Origin: Pseudoips prasinana
Taxonomy: Eukaryota; Arthropoda; Insecta; Lepidoptera; Nolidae
NCBI GenBank assembly: GCA_951640165.1
Contig: OX621234.1
Span: forward strand, 5,523,001-5,587,000
Length of the DNA: 64,000 bases
Direction of reading: 5' to 3'
The translations under genes were made by a program, and so were the position numbers. Below are positions 1 to 9,916 of the stretch, piece after piece (the stretch's first letter is position 1; each line of letters begins with the position of its first letter). Below the pieces are notes generated by a model. The model searched no databases. It was given only the letters and a program-made list of their open reading frames with translations, and was not told where the DNA came from.

Positions 1-535
1 TCCTAAATGAATCTTTACAATACAATACGTACAAAAACATTTAGTGCCTCCAATAAAATTTTATGTCTCTCTCATTTCCATCCATTATCATATCACTTGG
101 GTATAAAAATGAAAGAGAACAAAAGACTTCCGTCGGCATAACGTGTCACATTATAGTTGAATTGAACTGTCATTGAATGTCATTGTGTACCGAATCGAGA
201 GTGTCGAACGTCGGCGGTGTGGACAGGTTACTTAATTTATACAACGTGTAACATAGATAAGCTTAAATTTCCTATGAGACTGAACATCACTTACCATCAG
301 GTGAGCTGAAATAACCTTAATTCATTGATTGATTGTTTAATGGGCTATCAACATGCAGTTCTTCCCGAATTTCGGAAATACAGCCCACATTTTCGGACAA
401 GTACTAGGTCATAATAGAGTGAAACAAAAGCCAGCAATAAAAGTACAAAAAAACAGTATCAAATTCCATAGAAACATTATAGACAATTTGAGATAGCAAT
501 CTTTTGCCGTATTATACTATACAATACACTTTATA

Positions 536-886
536 TCTACTATATAAAAATAAGTCGGGTTTTCTTTCCTGACGCTATAACTCCAGAACGCACGAACCGA
601 TTTCCACGGTTTTGCATTCGTTGGAATGAGACCTTTCCAACGAATGCAAAACCGTGAGGTTTATAGCAAAGAAAATTTATAAAATTTAACGCGGGTAACA
701 CCGCGGGGCACAGCTAGTCTACTATATAAAAATAAGTCGGGTTTTCCTTCCTGACGCTATAACTCCAGAACGCACGAACCGATTTCCACGGTTTTGCATT
801 CGTTGGAAAGGTCTTGGGCTCCGTGAGGTTTATAACAAACAAAATTTATAAAATTTAACGCGGGTAACACCGCGGGGCACAGCTAG
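536..886 (+). mobile_element. Two tandem short Helitron-like elements
   Basis: Copies 536-716 and 717-886 both start CTACTATATAAAAATAAGTC and end GCGGGGCACAGCTAG. The first contains an inverted duplication (605-656) absent from the second. Confidence 0.7.
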
Positions 887-889
887 TTA

Positions 890-1211
890 TCTATACATAT
901 AATAAAATGGTAGGAAAGTCAAAACTGTACAATGAATATTTTTTTTAAAAGGATACTTGGGGCGTGATCTACAATCGATATCGTAGCCAAAAATATAATT
1001 TTTAGAATTTTTGTCCGTTTATCTGTTTGTCTGTATGTATGTCCGGGTTAAACTCAAAAAGTACTGCATGGATTTACTTCAAGTTTTGTATGAATATTAC
1101 TAAGAGGTCGGGTCAACATATAGGCTACATATTATCATGCTATCATCTACGAGGGAGGAGCTGTGATAATTTATAAAATTAAACGCGGGTAAAACCGCGG
1201 GGCACAGCTAG
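890..1211 (+). mobile_element. Helitron-like non-autonomous element, type 1
   Basis: 5' TCTATACATATAATAAAAT, 3' CCGCGGGGCACAGCTAG, no terminal inverted repeat and no target duplication, with a GCGGG...CCGC hairpin just before the CTAG end. Six near full-length copies occur in the window. Confidence 0.75.
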
Positions 1212-1329
1212 TTAATAATAAATATCTTGGGCATGTTAACATGTGTTAATTGTAACAATGACTATCTGATCCCAAACTTGGCAGTGCATGTACTAGGGCA
1301 ACCAGACAACTGATAAACATACTTACGAC

Positions 1330-1697
1330 AGGCAGACTCTGACGAACTGGCGGCAGTGTGAGAAGTGTACTCTACTGCCGCCACGTACAAGCGGCTCCGG
1401 GATGACAGCGATCTGTTTGTGGCGCAGTCACTTTGTCGTACTGGCAGGAGTCGGCAATAGGGGAGGGCAATCCAAAGCAGCCCTCCCGGGGTACGTGTCC
1501 CGACCATCTGGGACATGGTGCAAAAGGGGGGTACCGGAGCAGCATACCCGCGTTCCCGGGACTCCCCCATCAGGCGCCAAGAGAAGTCCACGGCAGGTAA
1601 GTTTAGTCGGTGCAAGTCCGACATACCCACCCGCAGACACTTGTTGCGGGTGGCATGCGAAGGCATTCCCCTGCCTTATCAAAAAAAAAAAAAAAAA
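1330..1697 (+). mobile_element. Non-LTR retrotransposon 3' end with poly(A)
   Basis: Matches 61722-61964 over most of its length (TGTCCCGACCATCTGGGACA, CATACCCGCGTTCCCGGGAC, AGAGAAGTCCACGGCAGGT) and ends in a run of 17 A. It is a 3' UTR with little coding capacity; the open frames here are chance. Confidence 0.7.
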
Positions 1698-2423
1698 GAC
1701 TGACGAACTATTTGAACCAACGAGGACCCGAATGGGACGTGTCTTGAACTAGCTTATAGTAACTTTATGGTCTTGTAGGTTCCAAAGGTCCTTCAGGACT
1801 ACGACTACTTAGTTTATATACCTACTGCCAGCTACAATGTTTGTATAGGTACTTTTAAAGCAAGCCAAAAAGACCGGAATGTCAGCTAAACATGGTATGT
1901 TTGATGACTTTTGGCCCCGGAGTGTCACAGATTTGTATTAACTTTGACTGCTTCGAAAATAAATGAATGTTGAATGCATGATATAATGGCCTTATATATT
2001 TTTAATACATATAAGTATAATATAAGTATTTAAGTGTGACTATAATAGTCACACTTAAATACAGAACAAATAATTATTCACACTTTACTTACTTATACAA
2101 GTCTGAGCAAAGTCTTAAGTACGCTCTATAGATCTCAGCCTTAGTTCTCTGCGATAAAGCCGCAGTTGGACGTGTTATAAACGAACACGTCCATTTCAAA
2201 TGCTCCGTGCTCCACTAAATATAAATAAAACTTGTTTTCATCGAAATACCGGATCGTTCACCATAAAAAACTTTCTTTTCTCTGTTTCCTATTACATATC
2301 CATCAACTTGTTGCTCATGAGTTCGTATTGATATAGAAACTTCTAACAATTCGATGTATTCAGTTGAACACATGTTTGATGTTAATATTTACTTACAATA
2401 CAATACAAATTATTGGACATCAG
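1698..2423. other. No gene seen
   Basis: AT-rich DNA; only the palindrome at 2026-2062 stands out. Confidence 0.6.
2026..2062. other. 37-bp palindrome
   Basis: GTATTTAAGTGTGACTA, TAA loop, exact complement. Confidence 0.85.
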
Positions 2424-2592
2424 AAGTATTGGTTTAATTTCTGAGCGTCTCCATGCTTCGGAGGGCACGTTAAGCTGTCGGTCCCGGTTGTAGCCATTAG
2501 GTAACAGTCGTAAAGCCATATTAGAGGCCTACGGGGCGGTTTGAACACCTCTGACACTAGGGTAACCACTGCCCATACGATAAGTAAGTAAT
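2424..2592 (+). mobile_element. 5S-type SINE, headless copy
   Basis: Body only: CTTCGGAGGGCACGTTAAGC, GTCGGTCCCGGTTGTAGCC, ending CATACGATAAGTAAGTAA. Confidence 0.6.
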
Positions 2593-3191
2593 GAGCTAGT
2601 AGGCGCAGGGAAGTGGCGCAAAATTTGATTTAGAGTTGAGGTATTATGGGCTCTTAATGCACTAAACAGTTATTAATCGTGAACAAAATATGACGTATGG
2701 CGGTGTTATCGCTGGCTCGAATTTCTTTCAGACTCTTCAAGTCTCGTCTTCTTTCTATTGTCCCTTCAGACAACGTCCAAACCTTAGATCTATAAGCCAT
2801 CTTATTCAGAGAAAAACTGTATACTTAGGTCTATTTATAGGAGAAAATAGTAATAAGAATAAGCTCATTAGTGATAAACCCAAAAAGGCGAACTAAGTGG
2901 CTCGGAGCGGGGGCTAATATATACCAGTTTGACAATGGGGTGATATCACCATCCCATGTCATCCCGTGGGGGGCATAGTAATCGGCACGAGGAATTATTA
3001 ACCAGTGAATTTAAGAAGCGTTTCTCTGAGTTCTTTGACATCATACTGCGATCTACAATCCAAGCGAGTTGGAGGATTATCCCCCACCTCCCACTTTGCC
3101 ATCAGCCAGACAACACAGCTGTAATATAGGTCGTATGAAAATAAGAGGATATACATAGAACTTTCGATCTACTAAAACTGCGTCTACGTCA

Positions 3192-3295
3192 TAACGGAAC
3201 AGGTACTCAATATTTCGTGCTTATGGAACAGGTAATTTTACTCGGTATTTCGCGCCAACGGAACAGGTATTTATACTCGGTATTTCGTGCCAAAT
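3192..3295. repeat. Short tandem repeat, three units
   Basis: GGAACAGGTA ... CTCGGTATTTCGTGCC repeated three times with changes. Confidence 0.7.
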
Positions 3296-3490
3296 TACGA
3301 GTATAATGACACAACTATAATACATGCCCTGTCCTTTTCATTAGAACTATGTGAGAAAGAAGTGCAATGATTAAAATTAGTTTAGTTTTTATTGATTGTA
3401 ATCGGGGGCATTATCTCCAACATAAAACTTAACCAAGAGTACATATGTAAACCATCTACAAATAAAAATATTGTGTAATTGGTGAGGATA

Positions 3491-3746
3491 GACCTGCCTG
3501 TTGGCGTGGTTGGCAAATGCTTGCATTTCACGCCGGAGGACGTGGGTTTGCTTCCAACCCAGGACAGATATTTGTGTGCATGAACATGTCAGTTTGTCCT
3601 GAGTATGAGTGTAATTATCTATAAGTAGAAGCATTTATTTACAAAAATAAGTAGCATGTAGTATATCAGTTATCTGGTTTCTATAGTACAAGCTCTGCTT
3701 AGTTTATGTGTAAATAATGTCCCAGTATATTATTATACTATTATTA
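3491..3746 (+). mobile_element. tRNA-derived SINE-2
   Basis: The head CTGTTGGCGTGGTTGGCAAA and a B-box-like GGTTTGCTTCCAACCC, then body GTCCTGAGTATGAGTGTAAT and tail TATTATTATACT. The head is A-box-like. A Helitron-like element abuts its tail. Confidence 0.75.
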
Positions 3747-4066
3747 TCTATACATATAATAAAATCGTAGGAAAGTCAAAAGTGTACATTGAATTTTTTT
3801 TTAAATAGATACTTGGGGCGTGATCTACAATCGATATCGAAGCCAAAAATATAGTTTTTAGAATTTTTGTCTGTGTGTCTGTTTATCTGTATGTATTTCC
3901 GCGCTAAACTCAAAAAGTACTGCATGGATATACTTCAAATTTTGCATGAATATTAGTAAGAGGTCGGGTCAACATATAGGCACATATTATCACGCTGTCA
4001 CCTACGGGGGAGAAGCTGTGATAATTTATAAAATTTATCGCGGGTAAAACCGCGGGGCACCGCTCG
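3747..4066 (+). mobile_element. Helitron-like element, type 1
   Basis: Same ends (3' end mutated to GCACCGCTCG). It abuts the tail of a SINE-2. Confidence 0.75.
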
Positions 4067-4379
4067 TTATTAAATAACGCCAATACCTCTCATATTATTA
4101 TGTTCAACACCGGTGTGGTATCTACAGAATGAACACAGACGTATAATCTGTGCGGCCCTACAGCCGCGTGTAACGGGTTCGGCGGAACTGTGCCAGCTCT
4201 TGGTAACGGTGACACGGGCCGCTTGCACTTCACATTCTACACCTGACTACTCAAATAAGGATACTTAGCGTGCACTTGCACTGCTTGCCGCAAAATATAT
4301 ACACATAGGAACGGGCACAGATCAAACAAAAAACATAACATCTCCTCCAAACAACTTAAACTTATAAAATTAATATAAT

Positions 4380-4680
4380 AAAAAAGATTTTTACTCTCGT
4401 AGACTTTAAAAAAAAAGAAAAAGAAAATTATTGTGTCTCAAAAATGATCATTTTACATAAATTGAGGCAGCCCCAGTAAGTTAAATTAAAAAAAAATAGT
4501 CAGAACATGTTTGTAATAATATATTTAAGTATTCATAATTATTTCTGGTAACATACAGATTTTTAGGTACACGGATTGTTAAAATATTTATAAAATTTAT
4601 TTTATAGTAGTAATGAAATTTAGCTAGCTTGTACTCGTATGAAGTTGTTGTCAAGGAGATTATGTATAGGTTTAATTATC
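4380..4680 (+). repeat. Interspersed repeat (family D)
   Basis: CTCGTAGACTTTAAAAAAAA ... AGAACATGTTTGTA ... AGGTACACGGATTGTTAAAA ... GTTGTCAAGGAGATTATGTA; a second copy is at 13290-13515. Confidence 0.6.
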
Positions 4681-5057
4681 GAAATTTATAGTTTAAGCTA
4701 AAATATACTTGTAAAAGAACTTTAATAGTGTCCCTGAAGGCCTGACTCTTTTTCGGTAAAGGCGGTTAATATGAATGGAGACTAGTCCACAGGATATAAA
4801 TTATAGTGCAATGGGTGAACAAGTGCACTCACTAATCTCTCCCATCAGATAAGCAGAGTTTGTTCTATGGAAACAAGATAACTGAGAGATACTACTTTTC
4901 ATATCATATTCAAAGACTAAAAAACTATAAAATTTTAATAATGCTATAAAATATCTAAATTAAATGTTGTTCTGAATATTTTGTAATACATTAATCTCAC
5001 AAGATGGCCGATGTACAATTTTAGAAAGTGTATATATAATTGAAAGAAGAGAAACCG
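4681..5057. other. No gene; SINE-2 scrap at 4848-4905
   Basis: CCCATCAGATAAGCAGAGTT and ATGGAAACAAGATAACTGA are a decayed minus-strand SINE-2 tail; the rest is AT-rich. Confidence 0.5.
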
Positions 5058-5251
5058 ATGGCCGTTGGGGCAGAAAGGTTCTTGAGTGGCGACCACGAAC
5101 CGGAAGACGCAGCGTGGGCAGGCCCCCTACAAGATGGACCGATGATCTTGTGCGGGTCGCTGGAAACAGCTGGATGCGAATAGCGCAAGACCGGCAATTG
5201 TGGAGATTTTTGGGGGAGGCCTTTGTCCAGCAGTGGACGTCTTTCGGCTGA
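5058..5251 (+). pseudogene. LINE-B C-terminal fragment
   Basis: Encodes DGRWGRKVLEWRPRTGRRS, GRPPTRWTDDLVRVAGNSW and [13 protein letters not shown], then stop and an (ATG)-rich tail. This is the highly conserved C terminus of a lepidopteran non-LTR ORF2. It is 5'-truncated, the usual result of target-primed reverse transcription. Confidence 0.75.
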
Positions 5252-5274
5252 TATGATGAAATCTTAGAAGATAT

Positions 5275-5526
5275 TATTATAATATCTAGGGACAATGTCA
5301 CGCAGATCATCCTAGCCCCAAACTAAGCAAAGCTTGTACTATGGGTACCAGGCGACGACATACATACTTATATAGATAGATAAATACTTAAATACATAGA
5401 AAACATCCATGACTCAGAAACAAATATTCGTGCTCATCATACAAATATTTGCACTTACCGGGATTCGAACCCAGGACCACCAGCTTCGTAGGCAGGAGCA
5501 CTACCAACTAGGCTACGGTGATCGTC
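5275..5526 (-). mobile_element. tRNA-derived SINE-1
   Basis: The head (minus strand) has A box TAGCCTAGTTGG and B box GGTTCGAATCC, then a ~170-bp body and a (TATTAT)n tail. Eight copies are seen in the window. It is not a functional tRNA. Confidence 0.85.
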
Positions 5527-5570
5527 AAAATGATGATGATGATGTATATGTAATTATTTTATAGTATTTA

Positions 5571-5660
5571 AAGCAGTCGAGATAGCATAGTGGTTATACC
5601 GGTCCACTGCGCAGACAGTAGGCTCGAGCTCGGCACACCACTGCCAACAGCTGGACATAG
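5571..5660 (+). other. tRNA-like SINE scrap
   Basis: GATAGCATAGTGGTTATACC and GGCTCGAGCTCGGC resemble A and B boxes of a decayed tRNA-derived SINE. Confidence 0.35.
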
Positions 5661-5869
5661 ACCTCCCCCAAAGTTTTCTATAACGTTAATATTTGGAGTA
5701 GTTTGCCGTAGTCATACTATGCATGCCAGGTGACAACTGCAGTTAGGTGGTAGCTAATACACAGGAGGCGCTGCTGTCCGACTATCTGGTATCCCTTAGT
5801 CGGTTTTTACAACACCCTCAAGAAGATATAAGGTGGCCGTGTTATTCTTTCTATCCAACTCTAACTAAA

Positions 5870-6410
5870 ACTACTTACAAAACATACATACATAGACTCA
5901 CACCTGGGGCTCTACCGACTAAGTCGCCGAACATCGTTTTCGTGAATGGCGTTCAGATAAATAAAGGTTAAAAATGACTTAATCAATCGTTAAATCGGCA
6001 TCAACGTTGACAATCAATTCCGGACCATTTATGAGGTCACATGTGCTCATGGAAGCCCATTTAACGACTGATTAAGTCATTTTTAACCTTTATTTATTTG
6101 AACGCCATTCACGAAAACGATGTTCGGCGACTTAGCCGGTAGAGCCCCTGTTCCCCAGAGGAGTAGGCAGAGACAACGGATTTCCATCTGTCATGATGCA
6201 GACCTCTTTTGCCTCGTTTACTGTCATTATATTTTTCATACACGCTCGCCAGTTAAGGGTACTTCTGACCTGGCCTTTCTTGAGAACGTCTCTGGTTTGG
6301 TCAGAGAATGTTCTACGAGGTCTTCCCCTTCCGGTTGTCCCATTCACACAGGTATACGTTTCATCAATCTTCTTCAATTAATGCTTTCTAAATTCCCAAA
6401 CCATAACGGC
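5870..6410 (-). pseudogene. LINE-A C-terminal fragment, split by a 241-bp MITE
   Basis: The minus strand encodes [38 protein letters not shown] and a decayed end. It is interrupted at 5907-6147 by the CTG-flanked MITE. Confidence 0.7.
5907..6147. mobile_element. 241-bp hairpin MITE with CTG target duplication
   Basis: Long inverted repeats start GGGCTCTACCGACTAAGTCG and extend through GAACATCG to AATAAAGGTTAAAAATGACT. CTG flanks both sides (5904-5906, 6148-6150), while the intact LINE-A target has it once. Confidence 0.85.
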
Positions 6411-6446
6411 ATATCTTTTTCTTACAAAATACACAAATAAAACTTA

Positions 6447-6660
6447 TGCTGTGTGGCGCAACGGCTAAGACAGTCGCCTCGCCGCTTTGTGTTGCGGGTT
6501 CGAGTCCCGCGCCGGAGAACTATTTGTGTGACCCATAACTAGTTGTTCTGAGTCTGGATGTAATTTGTGTCCGTCTATTATATGTTTGTAAAGTACCCCG
6601 CGACACAGGGATTAGATTCCTCAGACAACGCCCGCAGTCTTTTAATAAAAAATTTGAGAG
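6447..6660 (+). mobile_element. tRNA-derived SINE-3
   Basis: A box TGGCGCAACGGCTAAGAC and B box GGGTTCGAGTCCCGCGCC. The body has TTGTGTGACCCATAACTAG and GCGACACAGGGATTAGATTC. Five full or partial copies are seen. The anticodon region does not fold as a normal tRNA. Confidence 0.8.
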
Positions 6661-6674
6661 GTGTCAAGGGACAC

Positions 6675-6944
6675 CCGGATGGAACGAAGTTATTTCTTAT
6701 TATTTATTATGTACAAAAAACCTGTATACACTCAACAAAAATAATCGTCGCGACATCACACTGTTCAATGCGAAATAGAAATGGAAATATCTGGCTTGCT
6801 TTCTATAAGAGAGAGAGACAGACAGAGAAACATGCGCACGCCGCACAGCTGCAAAAAGTGTCGTGACAACTTTTCGTGAGAATTTTTTCCGCCTAGCCCC
6901 CTTTCACAACGCGCGATAAGGAACTTCGTTCCAAAACTAATATG
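6675..6944. mobile_element. Possible short-TIR element
   Basis: TGGAACGAAGTT at the left and AACTTCGTTCCA at the right are inverted; the 270-bp interior is not recognised. Confidence 0.35.
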
Positions 6945-7357
6945 GACAACTTAATGATTAATAGAACAAGCATCAAATTCTTTTGGCCGTCAACAGTGTA
7001 GTGAACTCGTGACCCCGAGCTAATCGTCGCCGTGCTACAATATACCTAATATATCAGAATGCAATTTTGTAATAGGCATCTTCATATCTATCGAAGTCTC
7101 AGACTCTTTCTGCCGGGGATTAGAACATGTAACCTACATACGCACAGAGTACGCTCAGCAAGCGGTAGCGACATGGGAGCAACTCCGCGCCGTTACCTCA
7201 GCCGGCATACTTCAGTTGCCGTTAGATATAGGGTTACTCGAGATGTGGAGATACCTGGCCAACAGATCAATTTACTCCATAACACAATTATATCTTATCT
7301 CAAGACATTATTCACACACGGTCATCGGATCCCAAACTAAGCAGAGCTTGTACATCT

Positions 7358-7600
7358 ATCTATATATATATAAAAATCAATGCCACTTTTCGTTGTAATG
7401 TTATAACTCAACAACGTCTTTACCGATTTGGCTAATTTTGGTCTTGAATTATTCGTGAAAGTCCAGGGAAGGTTTGTACGTAGAGAAAATTTAAAAAAAG
7501 TCTTGAAAAAGTGTAAAATCAAGAACATTGACTTTCACATAATAATATTTTTTTTTATTACTATGCCTTATACGTAGCGAAGCACGTACCGGGCAGCTAG
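7358..7600 (+). mobile_element. Helitron-like element, type 2
   Basis: TATATAAAAATCAATGCCAC ... GTTATAACTCAACAACG ... GCGAAGCACGTACCGGGCAG, ending CTAG. Copies also at 33214-33454 and 46884-47151. Confidence 0.7.
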
Positions 7601-7919
7601 TAATGTATACTACTTTTCTTACATACTTATATAGATAACTAGCTGTGCCCCGCAGTTATACCCGCATTTAACTTTAGAAATTTTAGCCTATGTGTTAATC
7701 CAGGGTGTCAGCTATCTCCATAACAAATTTTATTAAAATCGCGGTAAATTCCGGTCGTGTCGCTAGGCGTCCAATCGGATCACGGGAGTGATGGAATAAG
7801 TAGTGCTCCTGTGTTTGCGAACACACTTGTTCACTATAATATGTCCCGGGCAGATGGCTAATCTCTATTGAGATTGGCTGCCGTGGCCGAAATAGGGCTA
7901 GGAGGACTTTATTATTACT

Positions 7920-8241
7920 TACTAGTCCAAGTAAAGTTCCAAAGGGAGTTTGAGAGCTTCAACTAAAACGAATGATAAGAGCACTAAAACAGTGGTTTTT
8001 AAGTAGGTGATCATTTTAATAAATGAAATCTATTCTTTGATCACAGGATATGTTGAAGTTTATTTTATAGTATCAACAATGTTGACATGGATCTTAAGAT
8101 AGATGACATTATTATTATTATTTTTATATTATTAATTAAATATATCCTTAATTTTTTAAATTAAATAATCAAATTAATTAATAGAATTAATTATAATATA
8201 TAAGCTAAAAATTATAAAAAACTACAGAAACCCTATTTACA
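7920..8241. other. AT-rich, no gene
   Basis: Mostly TA/AT runs such as ATTATTATTATTTTTATATT; nothing recognisable. Confidence 0.6.
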
Positions 8242-8487
8242 CTAATAGGCCTCGAATAATCCCGCCGCATCGAGTATGGGAAAAGTGCCCAGAAGGCTGG
8301 CCGCATTGCCATTCTGGATAGTAATGCTAATTCTCTGACCCAAGAATAGGTCAGCCCTCTGATCATGGGAAGCGTCGACCAATCTTTTTGCGATTTCCCG
8401 AAATATTAAATGTGCGTTTGGGCCACATGGTCCTATAGTTTCTACCCCAAACGGCTCAAAAACAAAATTATCAGCAAGTAAAAATGT
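8242..8487 (-). pseudogene. Retroelement-like protein C-terminal fragment
   Basis: The minus strand reads FVFEPFGVETIGPCGPNAHL, IFREIAKRLVDASHDQ, FLGQRISITIQNGNAASLLG and ends GLFEAY, stop. The pattern VETxGxWGP...QRISxAIQxGNAAS is a conserved tail that I associate with retrotransposon-encoded proteins of invertebrates. About 80 codons remain with no start. Confidence 0.6.
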
Positions 8488-8547
8488 GAGCCGTCACGGG
8501 ACGCCTGGCAGATGTGAAACATCGACATTATTTTGTAAATGTAATAT

Positions 8548-8686
8548 GCAGAAGTCGAAGTCGAAGTATAAGTCGCAGTCGAAGTCGATGTCGAAGTCGA
8601 AGTATAAGTCGCAGTCGAAGTCAAAGTCGAAGTCATATCGAAGTCGAAGTCGAAGTCGAGGTCGAAGTCGAAGTCGAAGTCGAAAA
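8548..8686. repeat. (GAAGTC)n hexanucleotide microsatellite
   Basis: An imperfect GAAGTC array with GTATAA and GCAGTC variants. It produces Arg-Ser and Asp-Phe repeat open frames on the two strands that are not genes. Confidence 0.95.
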
Positions 8687-8970
8687 GAACATATTTTGAT
8701 AGGAACTAAAAAAAAAAAAGAAACCACGGCATGCGTCGCCACGCCAGAAATCTGTTTACGTGCGGCTATAGATGTTTCACATCAATATATTTTTTATGAG
8801 CAATGTATTCGAATATCATAATAATTAATGTTAGCTGTACATGATTTGATAAAATATGTGAAACTGTAATTGTGATGCCTATAAAATCTTGCCTGTACCA
8901 TATTTTCAGCGAAATAAAAATTACTTACATACTTACGACACATACAACATAAATGTGTAGTGTTGATTCC

Positions 8971-9033
8971 ACGGACCATTCTCAAGGGATACTAACTCAT
9001 CATGTTAGCATCCCTTGAGAATAGTCCGTGGAG
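8971..9033. other. 63-nt hairpin, ~29-bp arms
   Basis: CCACGGACCATTCTCAAGGG pairs with CCCTTGAGAATAGTCCGTGG; two mismatches, short loop. Confidence 0.75.
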
Positions 9034-9110
9034 CTCGGAAACACGTGTTAGGTATCGCATTTAATTTGCATTTTAATGTTGTCCTTCTTCACGCCAACCG
9101 TCCAGAATAT

Positions 9111-9248
9111 GTATAGACGCCTGCACATCCAGCTACCCCAATCTGTAAATATACTTTTCTAAATTTTCAACTTTATCACTTAAGCATAAGGTTCACTTTC
9201 AATTGGAGTAATTGGACAAATTGGGGTAGCTTGATGTGCCGTCTGTAC
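9111..9248. mobile_element. ~138-bp hairpin MITE (MITE-1)
   Basis: Inverted ends GTACAGACGCCAGCACATC-like followed by AGCTACCCCAATCTGTCAAA. Diverged copy. Seven more are in the window. Confidence 0.75.
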
Positions 9249-9722
9249 AGTCCCCTCATTTCCTATTCAAATACACATCATTTTAAATGTATTTAGAAAA
9301 TCTCGAAGTGTGACAAAAAAGAGCCTTGAACCAACCAATCTTGTACTTTTTGTGCCAAAATCAGAACCGTGACCATGCATGGCCGAAAGTGTAACCGTGA
9401 TAACTAGCTATATGACAATTCGACATTAACTCTTCCTTTCAAACTGGGTACTTTTCCAAGCTCAATTTAAATCACATTATACAGCAATCAGCTCACAATA
9501 CCCGTCGAAACTCGTTATTAAATGTAGAACCTAACATTCATAGAATATATTCATTTCCACCTCGACTACCTTATCTGTTTCCTTCTTTTTTTTTTCGGCG
9601 CTCCTTTGGAGGTACGAAGGTGTCTGTCAGACTCCTACTGACTATAAACCACCCCGGTGTACCCTATCTGTTTCCTGGGAGAAAACACATTCTGCTACTC
9701 ATTACATGAACAAGTCCTCCAG
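9249..9722. other. No gene seen
   Basis: Non-repetitive within the window; a pyrimidine run at 9582-9597 precedes CGGCGCTCCTTTGGAGGTAC. Confidence 0.5.
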
Positions 9723-9916
9723 CAACTCCTGTTAGCCAGGATCAACAGTGGCACTCAATGGGAATAGCTTCAATTGTCTTGGAACCCGCAATGCATTTAA
9801 CCATAAAATAACAAGAAGGGAGAAGACTGACAAAAGAAGTATACCTGGCCTGTGTGAATGGTACAATCGGAAGGGGAAGACCTCGTAGAACATTCTCTGA
9901 TCACATTGGAGACATA

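Noticed and set aside
1262..1752. Four overlapping ORFs
   Set aside because: They lie in a LINE 3' UTR with a poly(A) tail; the plus frames run into poly-Lys from the A tract.
6447..6530. Possible tRNA gene
   Set aside because: A and B boxes are present, but the sequence recurs with a fixed body and tail, so it is a SINE head.
8442..8821. Overlapping frames of Arg-Ser, Asp-Phe and Thr-Ser repeats on both strands
   Set aside because: They are translations of the GAAGTC microsatellite; no SR protein domain, start context or splice sites.
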